A stretch of 64,000 bases of DNA from Elizabethkingia meningoseptica_A (GTDB taxonomy: Bacteria; Bacteroidota; Bacteroidia; Flavobacteriales; Weeksellaceae). This document shows, piece by piece, positions 1 through 9,676 of the stretch; the stretch's first letter is position 1, and the number at the start of each line of letters is the position of its first letter. The position numbers and the translations under genes are program-made. The notes under the pieces are model-generated. The model ran no database searches, had not been told where the DNA came from, and saw only the letters and a program-made list of their open reading frames with translations. The DNA lies in assembly GCF_045762675.1 (NCBI RefSeq), contig NZ_JBJDLK010000001.1, forward strand, positions 744,001 to 808,000, given 5' to 3'.

Positions 1-909
1 GACCTTAAAGAAGGAGACGAAGTAATAACTGCAGATTTCACCTTTGCCGCAACGGTAGAGGTGATTCATTTATTAAAACTAAAATCCGTTTTGGTAGATG
101 TAGACTACAATACCTTTACAATTGATATTGAAAAGCTGAAAGCTGCAATCACACCTAAAACCAAAGCGATTATTCCTGTACACCTGTTCGGACAATGTGC
201 CAATATGGAAGAAGTAATGGCAGTAGCAAAAGAACACAATCTATATGTTATAGAAGACAATGCACAGGCAATAGGAGCAGACTATACTTTTTCTGACGGA
301 ACCAAAAAGAAATCCGGAACAATCGGAACCCTGGGAACAACCTCATTCTTTCCGTCTAAAAATCTGGGCTGCTATGGAGATGGCGGTGCTATTTTTACTA
401 ATGATGACGAATTGGAATATAAAATCCGCGGAATTGTAAACCACGGAATGTACAGAAGATACTATCATGATGAAGTAGGCGTAAATTCCCGTTTGGATAG
501 TGTTCAGGCAGCTGTATTAAGAATAAAACTAAGGCTTTTGGATGAGTATGCAAAAGCAAGAAATGAAGCAGCAGCTTATTATGATCAGGCATTTGCAAAC
601 CATCCGCATATATTGACTCCCGAAAGAGCAAAAGACTCTACCCATGTTTTCCATCAGTATACACTAAGAATCCTTAATGGGAAACGCAATGAGCTTCAGG
701 AGTTTTTAACATCAAAAGATATTCCGGCAATGATCTATTATCCAGTAGCATTGAGAAAACAAAAAGCTTATTTCCAGGAAAGTAACGATGCTGATTTTGT
801 CAATACAGATAAACTGCTGGATGAAGTAATTTCTTTGCCAATGCATACCGAACTGGATGAAGAGCAGCTGCAATACATTACCAATGCAGTTTTGGAATTC
901 ATGAAATAA
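1..909 (+). CDS. DegT/DnrJ/EryC1/StrS-family sugar aminotransferase (5' end missing)
   Basis: This is a PLP-dependent aminotransferase that moves an amino group onto a keto-sugar nucleotide in the cytoplasm, for surface polysaccharide or glycan synthesis. The frame is open from base 1, so the gene begins before the window; the fragment starts in the usual ...GDEVI region, so about 55-65 N-terminal residues are missing. Visible family marks are EDNAQAIGA (PLP-stacking region), the SFFPSKNLG segment whose Lys (codon 358-360) should carry the PLP, and GDGGAIF. The C-terminal half has the family's HVFHQYTLR and IYYPVALRKQ segments. galE follows after 17 bp on the same strand, which fits a nucleotide-sugar operon. 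The exact sugar substrate cannot be read from the sequence. Confidence 0.93.
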   Translation, partial: DLKEGDEVITADFTFAATVEVIHLLKLKSVLVDVDYNTFTIDIEKLKAAITPKTKAIIPVHLFGQCANMEEVMAVAKEHNLYVIEDNAQAIGADYTFSDGTKKKSGTIGTLGTTSFFPSKNLGCYGDGGAIFTNDDELEYKIRGIVNHGMYRRYYHDEVGVNSRLDSVQAAVLRIKLRLLDEYAKARNEAAAYYDQAFANHPHILTPERAKDSTHVFHQYTLRILNGKRNELQEFLTSKDIPAMIYYPVALRKQKAYFQESNDADFVNTDKLLDEVISLPMHTELDEEQLQYITNAVLEFMK

Positions 910-926
910 AAAACAAAACAATAACT

Positions 927-1946
927 ATGGCAATATTAGTAACTGGAGGACTGGGATATATTGGCTCGCATACTGTTGTAGAGCTTATCCAGAACAATTT
1001 CGATGTTGTGATCATCGATGATCTTTCCAATACAGAAAAAAATGTACTGGACGGAATTGAAAAAATTACAGGCGTAAGACCTGTTTTTTACCCGTTCGAT
1101 TTAAAAAGGAGAGAATTGTTAACTCAGGTGCTGGAAGCACACAAAATTGAAGGTTGTATTCATTTTGCTGCTTATAAAGCGGTAGGTGAAAGCCAGGAAA
1201 AACCGGTTGATTATTACGAAAACAATCTTTTCTCACTGATCAACATCCTTCAGGAATTTAAAGAAAAAAACATTTCTAATTTTATCTTTAGTTCATCATG
1301 TACTGTTTACGGACAGGCAGATGAAATGCCTATTAATGAGGACACACCTTTGAAATTGCCGGAGTCTTCTTATGGAAAAACAAAACAAATGGGAGAGGAG
1401 ATCATTAAAGATTTTGCGACAGCCCATCATAAGAAAGTAAGCTTGCTAAGGTATTTTAATCCAATTGGTGCACATCCAAGCTCTTTAATCGGAGAGTTGC
1501 CGCTTGGCGTTCCGAATAACCTTATTCCGTATGTAAGCCAGACGGCAGCAGGAATCCGTGAACAGCTGAGTATTTTCGGGGATGATTATCCTACACCGGA
1601 TGGTACAGCTATTCGTGATTATATCTACGTAGTAGATCTTGCTAAAGCTCATGTTGCATCCCTAAAAAAACTGATCAGTTCCGATGCCGATACTGTTATT
1701 GATATTTTCAATCTGGGTACAGGAAAAGGATCTTCAGTACTGGAAGTTGTTAAAGGTTTTGAAACAGCAAACGATGTAGAAGTGAAATATGAGTTCAAAC
1801 CTCGTCGTGCAGGAGATATTACCATCGCTTATGCGAATGCTTCAAGAGCTGAACAGGAATTAGGCTGGAGAGCTGCTACAAGCCTTGAAGAAGCCCTTAA
1901 AACGACCTGGCAGTGGCAAAAATATTTAGAAAGCAGAGATAAATAA
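927..1946 (+). CDS. galE: UDP-glucose 4-epimerase
   Basis: This cytoplasmic NAD-dependent short-chain dehydrogenase-type epimerase interconverts UDP-glucose and UDP-galactose. The Rossmann motif GGLGYIGSHTVVEL is at the N-terminus. The catalytic SSSCTVYG serine region and the YGKTK pair (Tyr149, Lys153) follow. The 339-aa length is normal for GalE. It lies 17 bp after the sugar aminotransferase and probably shares its transcript, supplying activated galactose for capsule, LPS or glycans. Activity on UDP-GlcNAc as well as UDP-Glc cannot be excluded. Confidence 0.95.
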   Translation: MAILVTGGLGYIGSHTVVELIQNNFDVVIIDDLSNTEKNVLDGIEKITGVRPVFYPFDLKRRELLTQVLEAHKIEGCIHFAAYKAVGESQEKPVDYYENNLFSLINILQEFKEKNISNFIFSSSCTVYGQADEMPINEDTPLKLPESSYGKTKQMGEEIIKDFATAHHKKVSLLRYFNPIGAHPSSLIGELPLGVPNNLIPYVSQTAAGIREQLSIFGDDYPTPDGTAIRDYIYVVDLAKAHVASLKKLISSDADTVIDIFNLGTGKGSSVLEVVKGFETANDVEVKYEFKPRRAGDITIAYANASRAEQELGWRAATSLEEALKTTWQWQKYLESRDK

Positions 1947-2024
1947 TAAAACAAATTCAGAATAATTTCACAGAAATATAATCAGGCTTCCTAATCTTAT
2001 GCAGAAAATAAAGAAGTTTTTTAG

Positions 2025-2032
2025 TATTTTTG
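2025..2032 (+). promoter_or_regulatory. Bacteroidetes-type -7 box before pdhA
   Basis: TATTTTTG matches the TAnnTTTG -7 consensus of the Bacteroidetes housekeeping sigma factor. It lies 73 nt before the pdhA start. No clear TTG sits at the expected -33 distance, so this is a one-box prediction. Confidence 0.45.
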
Positions 2033-2104
2033 TGCTCTCGATTCAATAATTGTAAAAACCATAAAGGCTATTTATGATTATTAAATAAATAACAATAGTT
2101 ACAC

Positions 2105-3106
2105 ATGAAAGAATTTTCTAAAGAAGTCTACCTGAAATGGTATGAGGATATGACGATGTGGAGACGCTTTGAAGATAAGTGTCGTTCTCTTTATTTGAAA
2201 CAGAAAATCAGAGGTTTCCTACACCTTTATAATGGTCAGGAGGCTATCCCTGCTGGGTTTACTCATGCAATGGATTTAACCAAAGACAGTATGATTACTG
2301 CTTACAGATGTCATATCCATCCAATGGCAATGGGTGTTGATCCTAAAAGAATTATGGCGGAATTATGTGGTAAAGTTACCGGTACTTCTCATGGTATGGG
2401 AGGTTCTATGCACGTTTTCAGCAAAGAACACCGTTTTTACGGAGGTCATGGTATCGTTGGAGGCCAGATTCCATTAGGAGCAGGTATTGCTTTTGCAGAT
2501 AAATATTTCAAAACAGGAGGTGTAAACATTTGCTTCTTTGGGGATGGTGCTGCGCGTCAGGGATCTCTTCACGAAACTTTTAACATGGCAATGAACTGGA
2601 AACTTCCGGTAGTATTTGTAGTTGAAAACAACCAATACGCGATGGGTACTTCTGTAAAAAGAACAGCTAACCACGAAGATATCTATAAACTAGGTTTAGG
2701 ATACGAAATGCCTTCTATGGCTGTTGATGCTATGGACCCTGAGAAAGTTGCTGAAGCAGCTTACGAAGCTATTGAAAGAGCAAGAAGAGGAGAAGGACCA
2801 ACTTTCCTTGAAGCCAGAACTTACCGTTACAGAGGTCACTCTATGTCTGATGCTGAACCATACAGAACAAAAGAAGAAGTTGGTATGATGAAGGACGAAG
2901 ACCCTATCGAATTAGTAAAACACAGAATTCTTGAAAACAAATGGGCTACTGAAGCTGAGCTTGAGACTATTGACGAAAACTCCAGAGCTTTTGTTGAAGA
3001 ATGTGTAGAATTTATGGAGAACTCTGCATACCCGGATTTATCACAGGTTTATGACTTTGTATATTCAGAGCCTGACTATCCATTCATTGACAAATTAGAA
3101 AACTAA
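2105..3106 (+). CDS. pdhA: Pyruvate dehydrogenase E1 component, alpha subunit
   Basis: This is the thiamine-diphosphate-dependent E1 alpha subunit, which decarboxylates pyruvate and passes the acetyl group to the E2 lipoyl arm. The TPP/Mg motif is visible as GDGAARQGS...VVENN. The phosphorylation-loop-like segment YRGHSMSDAEPYRTKEE is also present. The 333-aa length fits the alpha subunit of a heterotetrameric E1. The E2 gene follows 80 bp downstream. No E1 beta or E3 gene lies in the window, so pdhB and lpd must be elsewhere. A branched-chain 2-oxoacid role is less likely given the E2 partner. Confidence 0.94.
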   Translation: MKEFSKEVYLKWYEDMTMWRRFEDKCRSLYLKQKIRGFLHLYNGQEAIPAGFTHAMDLTKDSMITAYRCHIHPMAMGVDPKRIMAELCGKVTGTSHGMGGSMHVFSKEHRFYGGHGIVGGQIPLGAGIAFADKYFKTGGVNICFFGDGAARQGSLHETFNMAMNWKLPVVFVVENNQYAMGTSVKRTANHEDIYKLGLGYEMPSMAVDAMDPEKVAEAAYEAIERARRGEGPTFLEARTYRYRGHSMSDAEPYRTKEEVGMMKDEDPIELVKHRILENKWATEAELETIDENSRAFVEECVEFMENSAYPDLSQVYDFVYSEPDYPFIDKLEN

Positions 3107-3186
3107 TAACGATATTAATTTAGAATTTGAGCATAAAGTATTTTAATCTCAAATCTCAAATTTCAAATTTTTAAATAAAGAAAATT

Positions 3187-4776
3187 ATGGCAGAAGTAAT
3201 CACAATGCCGCGTCTTTCGGATACTATGACGGAAGGTAAGGTTTCAAAATGGCATAAAAATGTAGGCGATACGGTTAAAGAAGGAGATCTTCTGGCCGAA
3301 ATTGAAACAGATAAAGCGGTACAGGATTTTGAATCTGAATTTAACGGTAAACTTTTATATGTTGGAGTTCCTGAAGGAGGACAAGCTCCGGTAGACAGCG
3401 TTTTATGTATCATTGGTAATGAGGGGGAAGATATCTCTTCATTAACAGGAGGTAGCGCTGCTCCTGCAAAAGAAGAAACTCCTGCTCCTGCAGCTGCAGA
3501 AGAACCTGCTGCTACAAGTGCTTCAGCTGAAGTGCCGGCTGGTGTGGAAATTATCACAATGCCTCGTCTTTCTGATACAATGACAGAAGGAAAAGTTGCA
3601 AAATGGCATAAAAATGTTGGTGATACAGTTAAAGAAGGTGATATCCTTGCTGAAATCGAAACAGATAAAGCAGTACAGGACTTTGAATCTGAATTCAACG
3701 GAACTTTATTATACCAGGGTGTTGGAGAAGGTGCTGCAGCATTAGTAGATAATGTACTGGCTATTATAGGCCCTGCAGGAACTGACGTTTCCGGATTAAC
3801 TTCAGGAAAACCAGCTCCTAAACAAGATGCTGCTCCTGCAGCTGCTGAGAAGCCAGTGGCAACAGAACCTAAAGAAGAAGTTGTTGCTGCAACAGCAAAC
3901 GGAGACAGAGTTGCTATTTCACCTTTAGCCCGTAAAATTGCTTCTGATAAAGGAATCGATATCTCTGCTGTAAAAGGTTCAGGTGATGGCGGAAGAATTG
4001 TGAAGAAAGATGTTGAGAACTATCAGTCTTCTGCACAAGCTACAACAGCTGCTGCTACATCTGCTCCGGCTAAAGCAGTAGTAAACTTTGTTGCAGGTGA
4101 AGATACTGAGACACCAAATTCTCAGGTTCGTAATATTATCGCTAAGAGACTTTCTGAAAGTAAATTCTCTGCTCCACATTACTACCTGATGGTGGAAATC
4201 AATATGGACAAAGCAATTGCTGCAAGAAAAGAAATCAACAGCTTACCGGATACAAAAGTATCATTCAATGATATGATCATTAAAGCTACTGCTATTGCTC
4301 TTAGAAAGCATCCACAGGTTAACAGTTCATGGGCAGGTGATAAAATCATCCACCGTGGAAACATCAATATCGGTGTAGCTGTTGCAATTCCTGACGGATT
4401 GGTAGTTCCTGTATTGAAAAATACAGACCACATGTCTTATTCTGAAATTTCGGCTTCAGTTAAAGATATGGCGTCAAGAGCTAAAGGCAAAGGCCTTAAA
4501 GCAAACGAAATGGAAGGAAGTACTTTCTCTATTTCTAACTTAGGAATGTTCGGTATCGAAACTTTCACAAGTATCATTAACCAGCCAAATGCTGCGATTC
4601 TTTCAGTAGGTGCTATCATTGAGAAGCCTGTTGTGAAGGATGGACAAATTGTGGTGGGTAACACCATGAAGCTTTCATTAGCTTGTGACCACAGAGTGGT
4701 AGACGGAGCTACAGGTGCTCAGTTCTTACAAACATTGAGAACTTACCTGGAAAATCCGTTAAGCTTACTAGTTTAA
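3187..4776 (+). CDS. pdhC: Dihydrolipoamide acetyltransferase (PDH E2) with two lipoyl domains
   Basis: This is the core acetyltransferase of the pyruvate dehydrogenase complex, 529 aa. Two lipoyl domains lie at about residues 1-78 and 119-196, each with the ETDKAVQDFE motif (lipoyl Lys43 and Lys161). They are joined by Ala/Pro/Glu-rich flexible linkers. A peripheral-subunit-binding domain with ISPLARKIASDKGID follows at about 242-280. The catalytic domain ends in DHRVVDG (His502). The two lipoyl domains are almost identical, which suggests recent duplication or gene conversion. The spacer before the gene is an AT-rich simple repeat. A hairpin terminator follows the stop codon. Confidence 0.95.
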   Translation: MAEVITMPRLSDTMTEGKVSKWHKNVGDTVKEGDLLAEIETDKAVQDFESEFNGKLLYVGVPEGGQAPVDSVLCIIGNEGEDISSLTGGSAAPAKEETPAPAAAEEPAATSASAEVPAGVEIITMPRLSDTMTEGKVAKWHKNVGDTVKEGDILAEIETDKAVQDFESEFNGTLLYQGVGEGAAALVDNVLAIIGPAGTDVSGLTSGKPAPKQDAAPAAAEKPVATEPKEEVVAATANGDRVAISPLARKIASDKGIDISAVKGSGDGGRIVKKDVENYQSSAQATTAAATSAPAKAVVNFVAGEDTETPNSQVRNIIAKRLSESKFSAPHYYLMVEINMDKAIAARKEINSLPDTKVSFNDMIIKATAIALRKHPQVNSSWAGDKIIHRGNINIGVAVAIPDGLVVPVLKNTDHMSYSEISASVKDMASRAKGKGLKANEMEGSTFSISNLGMFGIETFTSIINQPNAAILSVGAIIEKPVVKDGQIVVGNTMKLSLACDHRVVDGATGAQFLQTLRTYLENPLSLLV

Positions 4777-4795
4777 AAGTTCAACAAAATCATAG

Positions 4796-4832
4796 AAAGG
4801 CCTTCTTCAATTATTGGAGAGGGCTTTTTTTT
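4796..4832 (+). terminator. Rho-independent terminator after pdhC
   Basis: An imperfect stem (AAAGGCCTTCTTC against GGAGAGGGCTTT) is followed by a run of eight T, 20 bp after the pdhC stop. Confidence 0.7.
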
Positions 4833-4886
4833 ATTTAAAATGAAGAATTTTACCAATTATAGCGTGTTAAATACAATTATGCTTGT

Positions 4887-4894
4887 TACATTTG
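4887..4894 (+). promoter_or_regulatory. -7 box before the GH31 gene
   Basis: TACATTTG matches TAnnTTTG, 34 nt before the GH31 start. No good -33 TTG was found. Confidence 0.4.
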
Positions 4895-4927
4895 TAAGAT
4901 TCTTATTAACCAGGAAAATTTAAATAC

Positions 4928-7900
4928 ATGAAAAGAAAATTCTGGGCTGTTAAACCAACAGCCGGAGTATTGTTTGCATTTGCTTCTTCAACTTTTTTAA
5001 CGAGTTATGTACAGGCACAGCAAACACCAGCAACAAAAACTGAAAACGTTGCAAGGCAGCAGGTAAAGATCGTTGATGCAAAAAAGATTAATGACACAAC
5101 CGTAGAAATTACCTTCTCTAACCAACAGAAAATGTTACTCGATTTTTACGGAGATAATATTTTCAGATTATTTCAGGATAACAGCGGGAAAGCTATGCGT
5201 GATCCTGAAGCAAAGCCTGAAGCTAAAATATTGGTTAACAATCCAAGAAAGCAGGTTTCAGGATTGAATATTACACAGGATAATAACCAACTGGCTGTTA
5301 CTACCCGTAAACTACAGGTAGTATTCGATAAAAATACATCGCTTTTTAAGCTTATCAACTTGCAGACTAAATCTGTTGTAGCTGAAGAAACAGAACCTGT
5401 AAGTTTTGAAAAAAATAAAACAGGTTTAACACTTAAGGAAAATACTCAGGAATATTTTTATGGTGGTGGCGTACAGAACGGCCGTTTCTCACATAAAGGA
5501 AAAGTAATTGCCATTGAGAATCAGAACAGCTGGACAGATGGCGGTGTGGCTTCACCAACACCTTTTTACTGGTCGTCCAATGGCTATGGAATGATGTGGT
5601 ATACCTTTAAAAAAGGGAAGTATGATTTTGGAGCAAAAGAAAAAGGCAAGGTTTCCTTATTTCATGAAGATAATTATCTGGATGTATTCCTGATGGTAAA
5701 TGACGGTCCTGTAGCTTTACTGAATGATTTCTATCAACTGACAGGGAATCCTGTGCTTCTGCCAAAATTTGGCTTTTATGAAGGGCACCTGAATGCCTAT
5801 AACAGAGATTACTGGAAAGAAGATGAAAAAGGAATTCCTTTCGAAGACGGAAAACGCTACAAGGAAAGCCAGAAAGACAACGGTGGAACCAAAGAATCTC
5901 TTAACGGAGAGAAAAATAACTATCAGTTCTCAGCGCGTGCCGTAATAGATCGTTATAAAAAACATGATATGCCGCTTGGCTGGGTATTGCCAAATGACGG
6001 GTACGGAGCAGGATACGGACAAACCGAAACTTTGGATGGTAATATTAAAAACCTTAAAAGCTTTGGTGATTATGCAAGAAAAAACGGTGTTGAAATAGGA
6101 TTATGGACACAATCCGATTTACACCCGAAAGAAGGTGTAAGCGCATTGTTGCAGAGAGATATTATCAAAGAAGTAAAAGATGCCGGTGTACGTGTCCTGA
6201 AAACTGATGTGGCATGGGTAGGCGACGGTTATTCATTCGGATTAAACGGCGTAGCTGATGTTGGTGAAATTATGCCTAAATATGGTAATGATGCCAGACC
6301 TTTTATTATTTCATTAGATGGCTGGGCAGGAACGCAGCGTTATGCCGGAATATGGTCTGGAGATCAAACGGGAGGCGTATGGGAATATATCCGCTTCCAT
6401 ATCCCTACTTATATAGGATCCGGACTTTCCGGACAACCGAATATTACATCTGATATGGATGGTATTTTCGGAGGAAAGAAACCTGTCATTAACATAAGAG
6501 ATTTCCAGTGGAAGACCTTTACACCAATGCAGTTAAATATGGACGGATGGGGTTCCAATGAAAAGTATCCACATGCATTGGGAGAATCTGCTACCTCTAT
6601 TAACAGAAACTATCTGAAGCTGAAGTCAGAGCTTTTACCCTATTCTTACAGTATTGCAAGAGAAGCTGTAGATGGACTGCCTATTATCAGAGCCATGTTC
6701 CTGGAAGAACAGAATGCTTATACTCAGGGGAAAATGACCCAGTACCAGTTTATGTACGGACCAAGCTTCTTGGTAGCACCTATTTATCAGGAAACCAAAT
6801 CTGATGATAAAGGGAATGATGTACGAAACAGTATTTATTTACCCAAAGGATTATGGGTAGATTATCTTACCGGAGAACAGTATGAAGGAAATCAGATTAT
6901 TAATAACATCAGCAGTCCTATATGGAAACTTCCGGTATTTGTTAAGCGTGGTGCAATTATACCAATGGTTAACCCTAATAATAATGTATCTGAAATTAAT
7001 AAAGGACTTCGTATTTACGAAATCTATCCTTTAGGAAAATCTTCATTTACAGAGTATGATGACGACGGAATTACACAACAGTACAAAGCCGGAAAAGGTG
7101 TGAGTACATTAATTGAATCTGAAGTTAATAAAGACCATGCTGTTGTAACAGTTCATCCTGCTAAGGGCAGCTTTAATGGTTTTGTAAAAAATAAAGTGAC
7201 AGAATTCAGAATCAGTGTTACAGAAAAACCTGAGAATATTAGTGCTAAAGTAGGAAATAAGAAAATCAAACTTAAAGAAGTGAATTCTCTTGCAGAATTT
7301 GAAGCACAGGAAAACGTATATTATTACAATGAAAAACCGGAACTCAACAGATTCTCAACCAAAGGCAGCGAATTTGCTCAGGTACAGATCATCAAAAATC
7401 CTCAGGTTTTAGTAAAAACTGGAAAGTCTGATATCACTTCGCAAAAAATAACCGTTGAAGTAGAAGGCTTCAGATTTGAACCTAAAGATCACCTGAAAAA
7501 AACATCAGGAAATCTTCAGGCTCCTCAAAATGTACAGATTTCAGATAAAAATCTGGAAGCATATACGGTGAAACCAACATGGGATAAAGTTCCGAATGCC
7601 GATTATTATGAAATAGATTTCAATGGTATTAAGTACTCAACCATAAAAGACAATGAACTATTATTTGAAGGCTTAACCGCGGAAACCAATTATTCATTCA
7701 AAATAAGAGCAGTAAACAAGGACGGAGCATCAGACTGGACAACATTCCGTGCCAAGACAAAATCAAATCCTCTGGAGTTTGCGATTAAAGGTATTACCGG
7801 TACAAGTACAGCAGAAGCACAGGAAGGCTTTGAGGCGTATAAGCTTTTTGATGAAGAAGAGGGCAATATGTGGCATACGAAATACCGTGTGAAGGCTGTT

Positions 7901-8791
7901 CCTTTTGATCTGGTTGTTGATCTTAAATCGATTAATCAGTTGGATAAATTCCAGTTCTTAACGCGTAATGACGGCAGAAATGGGCTTATTCAGAAAGGAA
8001 AAGTTTCTTACAGTATGGATAAGCAAAACTGGAGTGATGCCGGAACATTTGAGTGGAAAGATGATTTCAACCCTAAAGAGTTTATCTTTACATCGCACCC
8101 TACAGCAAGATACGTTAAGATTTCTGTAGAGCAGGCTATAGGTGATTATGGTTCCGGAAGAGAGCTGTATGTTTTCAAAGTGCCTGGAACAGAAAGTTAT
8201 TTACCTGGCGACATTAACAATGATAAACTAATAGACCGCAACGACCTTACTTCTTATACCAACTATACCGGATTGAGAAAAGGTGATGCAGATTTTGAAG
8301 GTTATGTAAGTAATGGTGATGTTAATAAAAACAACCTTATTGATGCTTATGACATTTCAGTAGTGGCAACGCAGCTGGACGGAGGTGTAGATGAAGCTAA
8401 AATTGATAAAGTTACCGGTAAGCTGGAATTAAGCACGCCTAAACAAAACTACAATAAAGACGAAATTATTGAAGTAACTGTAAAAGGATCAAACCTTAAA
8501 TCTGTGAATGCATTAAGCTTTGCATTATCATACAATGTTCAGGATTATGAATTTGTAGGAATCCAGCCAATTGACATGAAAAAAATGGAGAACTTTACGA
8601 ATGACAGGTTGCATTCCAACAGAGAAAAAGTATTGTATCCTACATTTGTAAATATAGGCAAGCAGGAAAGTATCAATGGTAATAATAACTTGTTTATTAT
8701 AAAACTTAAAGCGAAGAAGAACCTGAAATTTAATCTGAAAATACAACAGGGAATCCTGGTGGATAAGGATCTGAATTCAGTAACATTCTGA
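4928..8791 (+). CDS. Secreted multidomain GH31 glycosidase with FN3, F5/8C, dockerin and cohesin-like modules
   Basis: This is a 1287-aa exported alpha-glycosidase. It starts with a signal peptide (cut near VQAQQ), followed by the GH31 N-terminal sandwich and barrel. Candidate nucleophile Asp427 lies in LKTDVAW and acid/base Asp479 in GIWSGDQTGG. A DUF5110-type beta domain follows, then fibronectin III (about 860-950) and an F5/8 type C / CBM32-like domain (about 960-1090). Next come a type I dockerin with two Ca-binding repeats (GDINNDKLIDRNDL and GDVNKNNLIDAYDI, about 1092-1152) and a C-terminal cohesin-like beta domain (about 1165-1287). The architecture and motifs such as GGGVQNGRFSHKG recall GH31 enzymes described as alpha-N-acetylgalactosaminidases; that substrate call comes from memory and is not proven. 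The gene is monocistronic, between two terminators. Confidence 0.88.
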   Translation: MKRKFWAVKPTAGVLFAFASSTFLTSYVQAQQTPATKTENVARQQVKIVDAKKINDTTVEITFSNQQKMLLDFYGDNIFRLFQDNSGKAMRDPEAKPEAKILVNNPRKQVSGLNITQDNNQLAVTTRKLQVVFDKNTSLFKLINLQTKSVVAEETEPVSFEKNKTGLTLKENTQEYFYGGGVQNGRFSHKGKVIAIENQNSWTDGGVASPTPFYWSSNGYGMMWYTFKKGKYDFGAKEKGKVSLFHEDNYLDVFLMVNDGPVALLNDFYQLTGNPVLLPKFGFYEGHLNAYNRDYWKEDEKGIPFEDGKRYKESQKDNGGTKESLNGEKNNYQFSARAVIDRYKKHDMPLGWVLPNDGYGAGYGQTETLDGNIKNLKSFGDYARKNGVEIGLWTQSDLHPKEGVSALLQRDIIKEVKDAGVRVLKTDVAWVGDGYSFGLNGVADVGEIMPKYGNDARPFIISLDGWAGTQRYAGIWSGDQTGGVWEYIRFHIPTYIGSGLSGQPNITSDMDGIFGGKKPVINIRDFQWKTFTPMQLNMDGWGSNEKYPHALGESATSINRNYLKLKSELLPYSYSIAREAVDGLPIIRAMFLEEQNAYTQGKMTQYQFMYGPSFLVAPIYQETKSDDKGNDVRNSIYLPKGLWVDYLTGEQYEGNQIINNISSPIWKLPVFVKRGAIIPMVNPNNNVSEINKGLRIYEIYPLGKSSFTEYDDDGITQQYKAGKGVSTLIESEVNKDHAVVTVHPAKGSFNGFVKNKVTEFRISVTEKPENISAKVGNKKIKLKEVNSLAEFEAQENVYYYNEKPELNRFSTKGSEFAQVQIIKNPQVLVKTGKSDITSQKITVEVEGFRFEPKDHLKKTSGNLQAPQNVQISDKNLEAYTVKPTWDKVPNADYYEIDFNGIKYSTIKDNELLFEGLTAETNYSFKIRAVNKDGASDWTTFRAKTKSNPLEFAIKGITGTSTAEAQEGFEAYKLFDEEEGNMWHTKYRVKAVPFDLVVDLKSINQLDKFQFLTRNDGRNGLIQKGKVSYSMDKQNWSDAGTFEWKDDFNPKEFIFTSHPTARYVKISVEQAIGDYGSGRELYVFKVPGTESYLPGDINNDKLIDRNDLTSYTNYTGLRKGDADFEGYVSNGDVNKNNLIDAYDISVVATQLDGGVDEAKIDKVTGKLELSTPKQNYNKDEIIEVTVKGSNLKSVNALSFALSYNVQDYEFVGIQPIDMKKMENFTNDRLHSNREKVLYPTFVNIGKQESINGNNNLFIIKLKAKKNLKFNLKIQQGILVDKDLNSVTF

Positions 8792-8800
8792 TAGAAACAT

Positions 8801-8834
8801 AAAGACTTCCCAATGTACCGGGAAGTCTTTTTCT
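8801..8834 (+). terminator. Terminator after the GH31 gene
   Basis: A perfect 11-bp stem, AAAGACTTCCC / GGGAAGTCTTT, is followed by a T-rich tail, 9 bp after the stop. Confidence 0.85.
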
Positions 8835-8914
8835 TTTTAAAATATATTAATATACGGAACGAATTTTATACGCTCAAATTTCAAATTATTGCGCTATAAC
8901 TCGCAACTAATTAC

Positions 8915-8922
8915 TATTTTTG
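8915..8922 (+). promoter_or_regulatory. -7 box immediately before lolD
   Basis: TATTTTTG lies 7 nt before the ATG at 8930, with a TTG 23 nt upstream at 8889-8891. If it is used, the mRNA leader is only a few nucleotides. Confidence 0.4.
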
Positions 8923-8929
8923 ACAAATC

Positions 8930-9604
8930 ATGATTAAAGCTAAAAATATATACAAGTCTTACGGTTCACTCGAAGTATTAAAAGGTGTAGATATTGAAAT
9001 TCCACATGGGGAAATTGTTTCTATTGTAGGAGAGTCTGGTGCAGGGAAATCTACCCTATTACAAATTCTGGGCACACTGGATTCTCCATCTAATAGTTCC
9101 TCAAATGGTACCGAGATCATGTTGAACGGAAAATCCTTTCTGGATATGTCGGATAAAGAACTTTCTAAATTCCGCAACAGGAATATAGGCTTTGTATTTC
9201 AGTTTCATCAGCTTTTACCGGAATTTACAGCTCTGGAAAACGTATTGTTACCGGTAAGAATTTCAGATAGACCGGATTCCCATGCTTTAGAAAAAGCACA
9301 TGAACTTTTTGATGAACTTAAAATCGCCCACAGAATTCATCATAAACCAAAAGAGCTTTCAGGAGGAGAGGCTCAGCGTGTTGCCGTGGCAAGAGCTCTG
9401 ATCAATGATCCTAAAATTATCTTTGCTGATGAGCCAACAGGTAACCTGGATTCTAAAAACGCAGACAGCCTTCACCAGTTATTTTTCGATCTGAGAGATA
9501 AATACAATCAGACATTTGTTATTGTTACGCATAATCTTGGCCTTGCTGAAAGTACTGACAGAAAACTGGTGATGAAAGACGGGCAGATTGTTGACGGATT
9601 TTAG
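8930..9604 (+). CDS. lolD: LolD-like ABC transporter ATP-binding protein
   Basis: This 224-aa ATPase belongs to the LolD/MacB/FtsE group, which powers FtsX-type permeases. LolD itself drives release of lipoproteins from the inner membrane. Walker A is GESGAGKSTLL, the signature is LSGGEAQRVAVARAL, and Walker B with the D-loop is IIFADEPTGNLD. The Q-loop sits in FVFQFHQLLPEFTALENV, typical of LolD. No permease gene is adjacent, so the LolC/E partner is encoded elsewhere, as is common in this phylum. A MacB-like role cannot be ruled out from sequence alone. Confidence 0.85.
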   Translation: MIKAKNIYKSYGSLEVLKGVDIEIPHGEIVSIVGESGAGKSTLLQILGTLDSPSNSSSNGTEIMLNGKSFLDMSDKELSKFRNRNIGFVFQFHQLLPEFTALENVLLPVRISDRPDSHALEKAHELFDELKIAHRIHHKPKELSGGEAQRVAVARALINDPKIIFADEPTGNLDSKNADSLHQLFFDLRDKYNQTFVIVTHNLGLAESTDRKLVMKDGQIVDGF

Positions 9605-9676
9605 ACTGTAATCTCTATTCCGGTTTTATTAATTCGAAAGCCTTATCAAGCAGTAAATCAGATTACCCAATACAAT

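Noticed and set aside
3171..3698. 175-residue antisense open frame
   Set aside because: It is the mirror of the repetitive lipoyl and Ala/Pro linker coding sequence of the E2 gene, without its own start signals.
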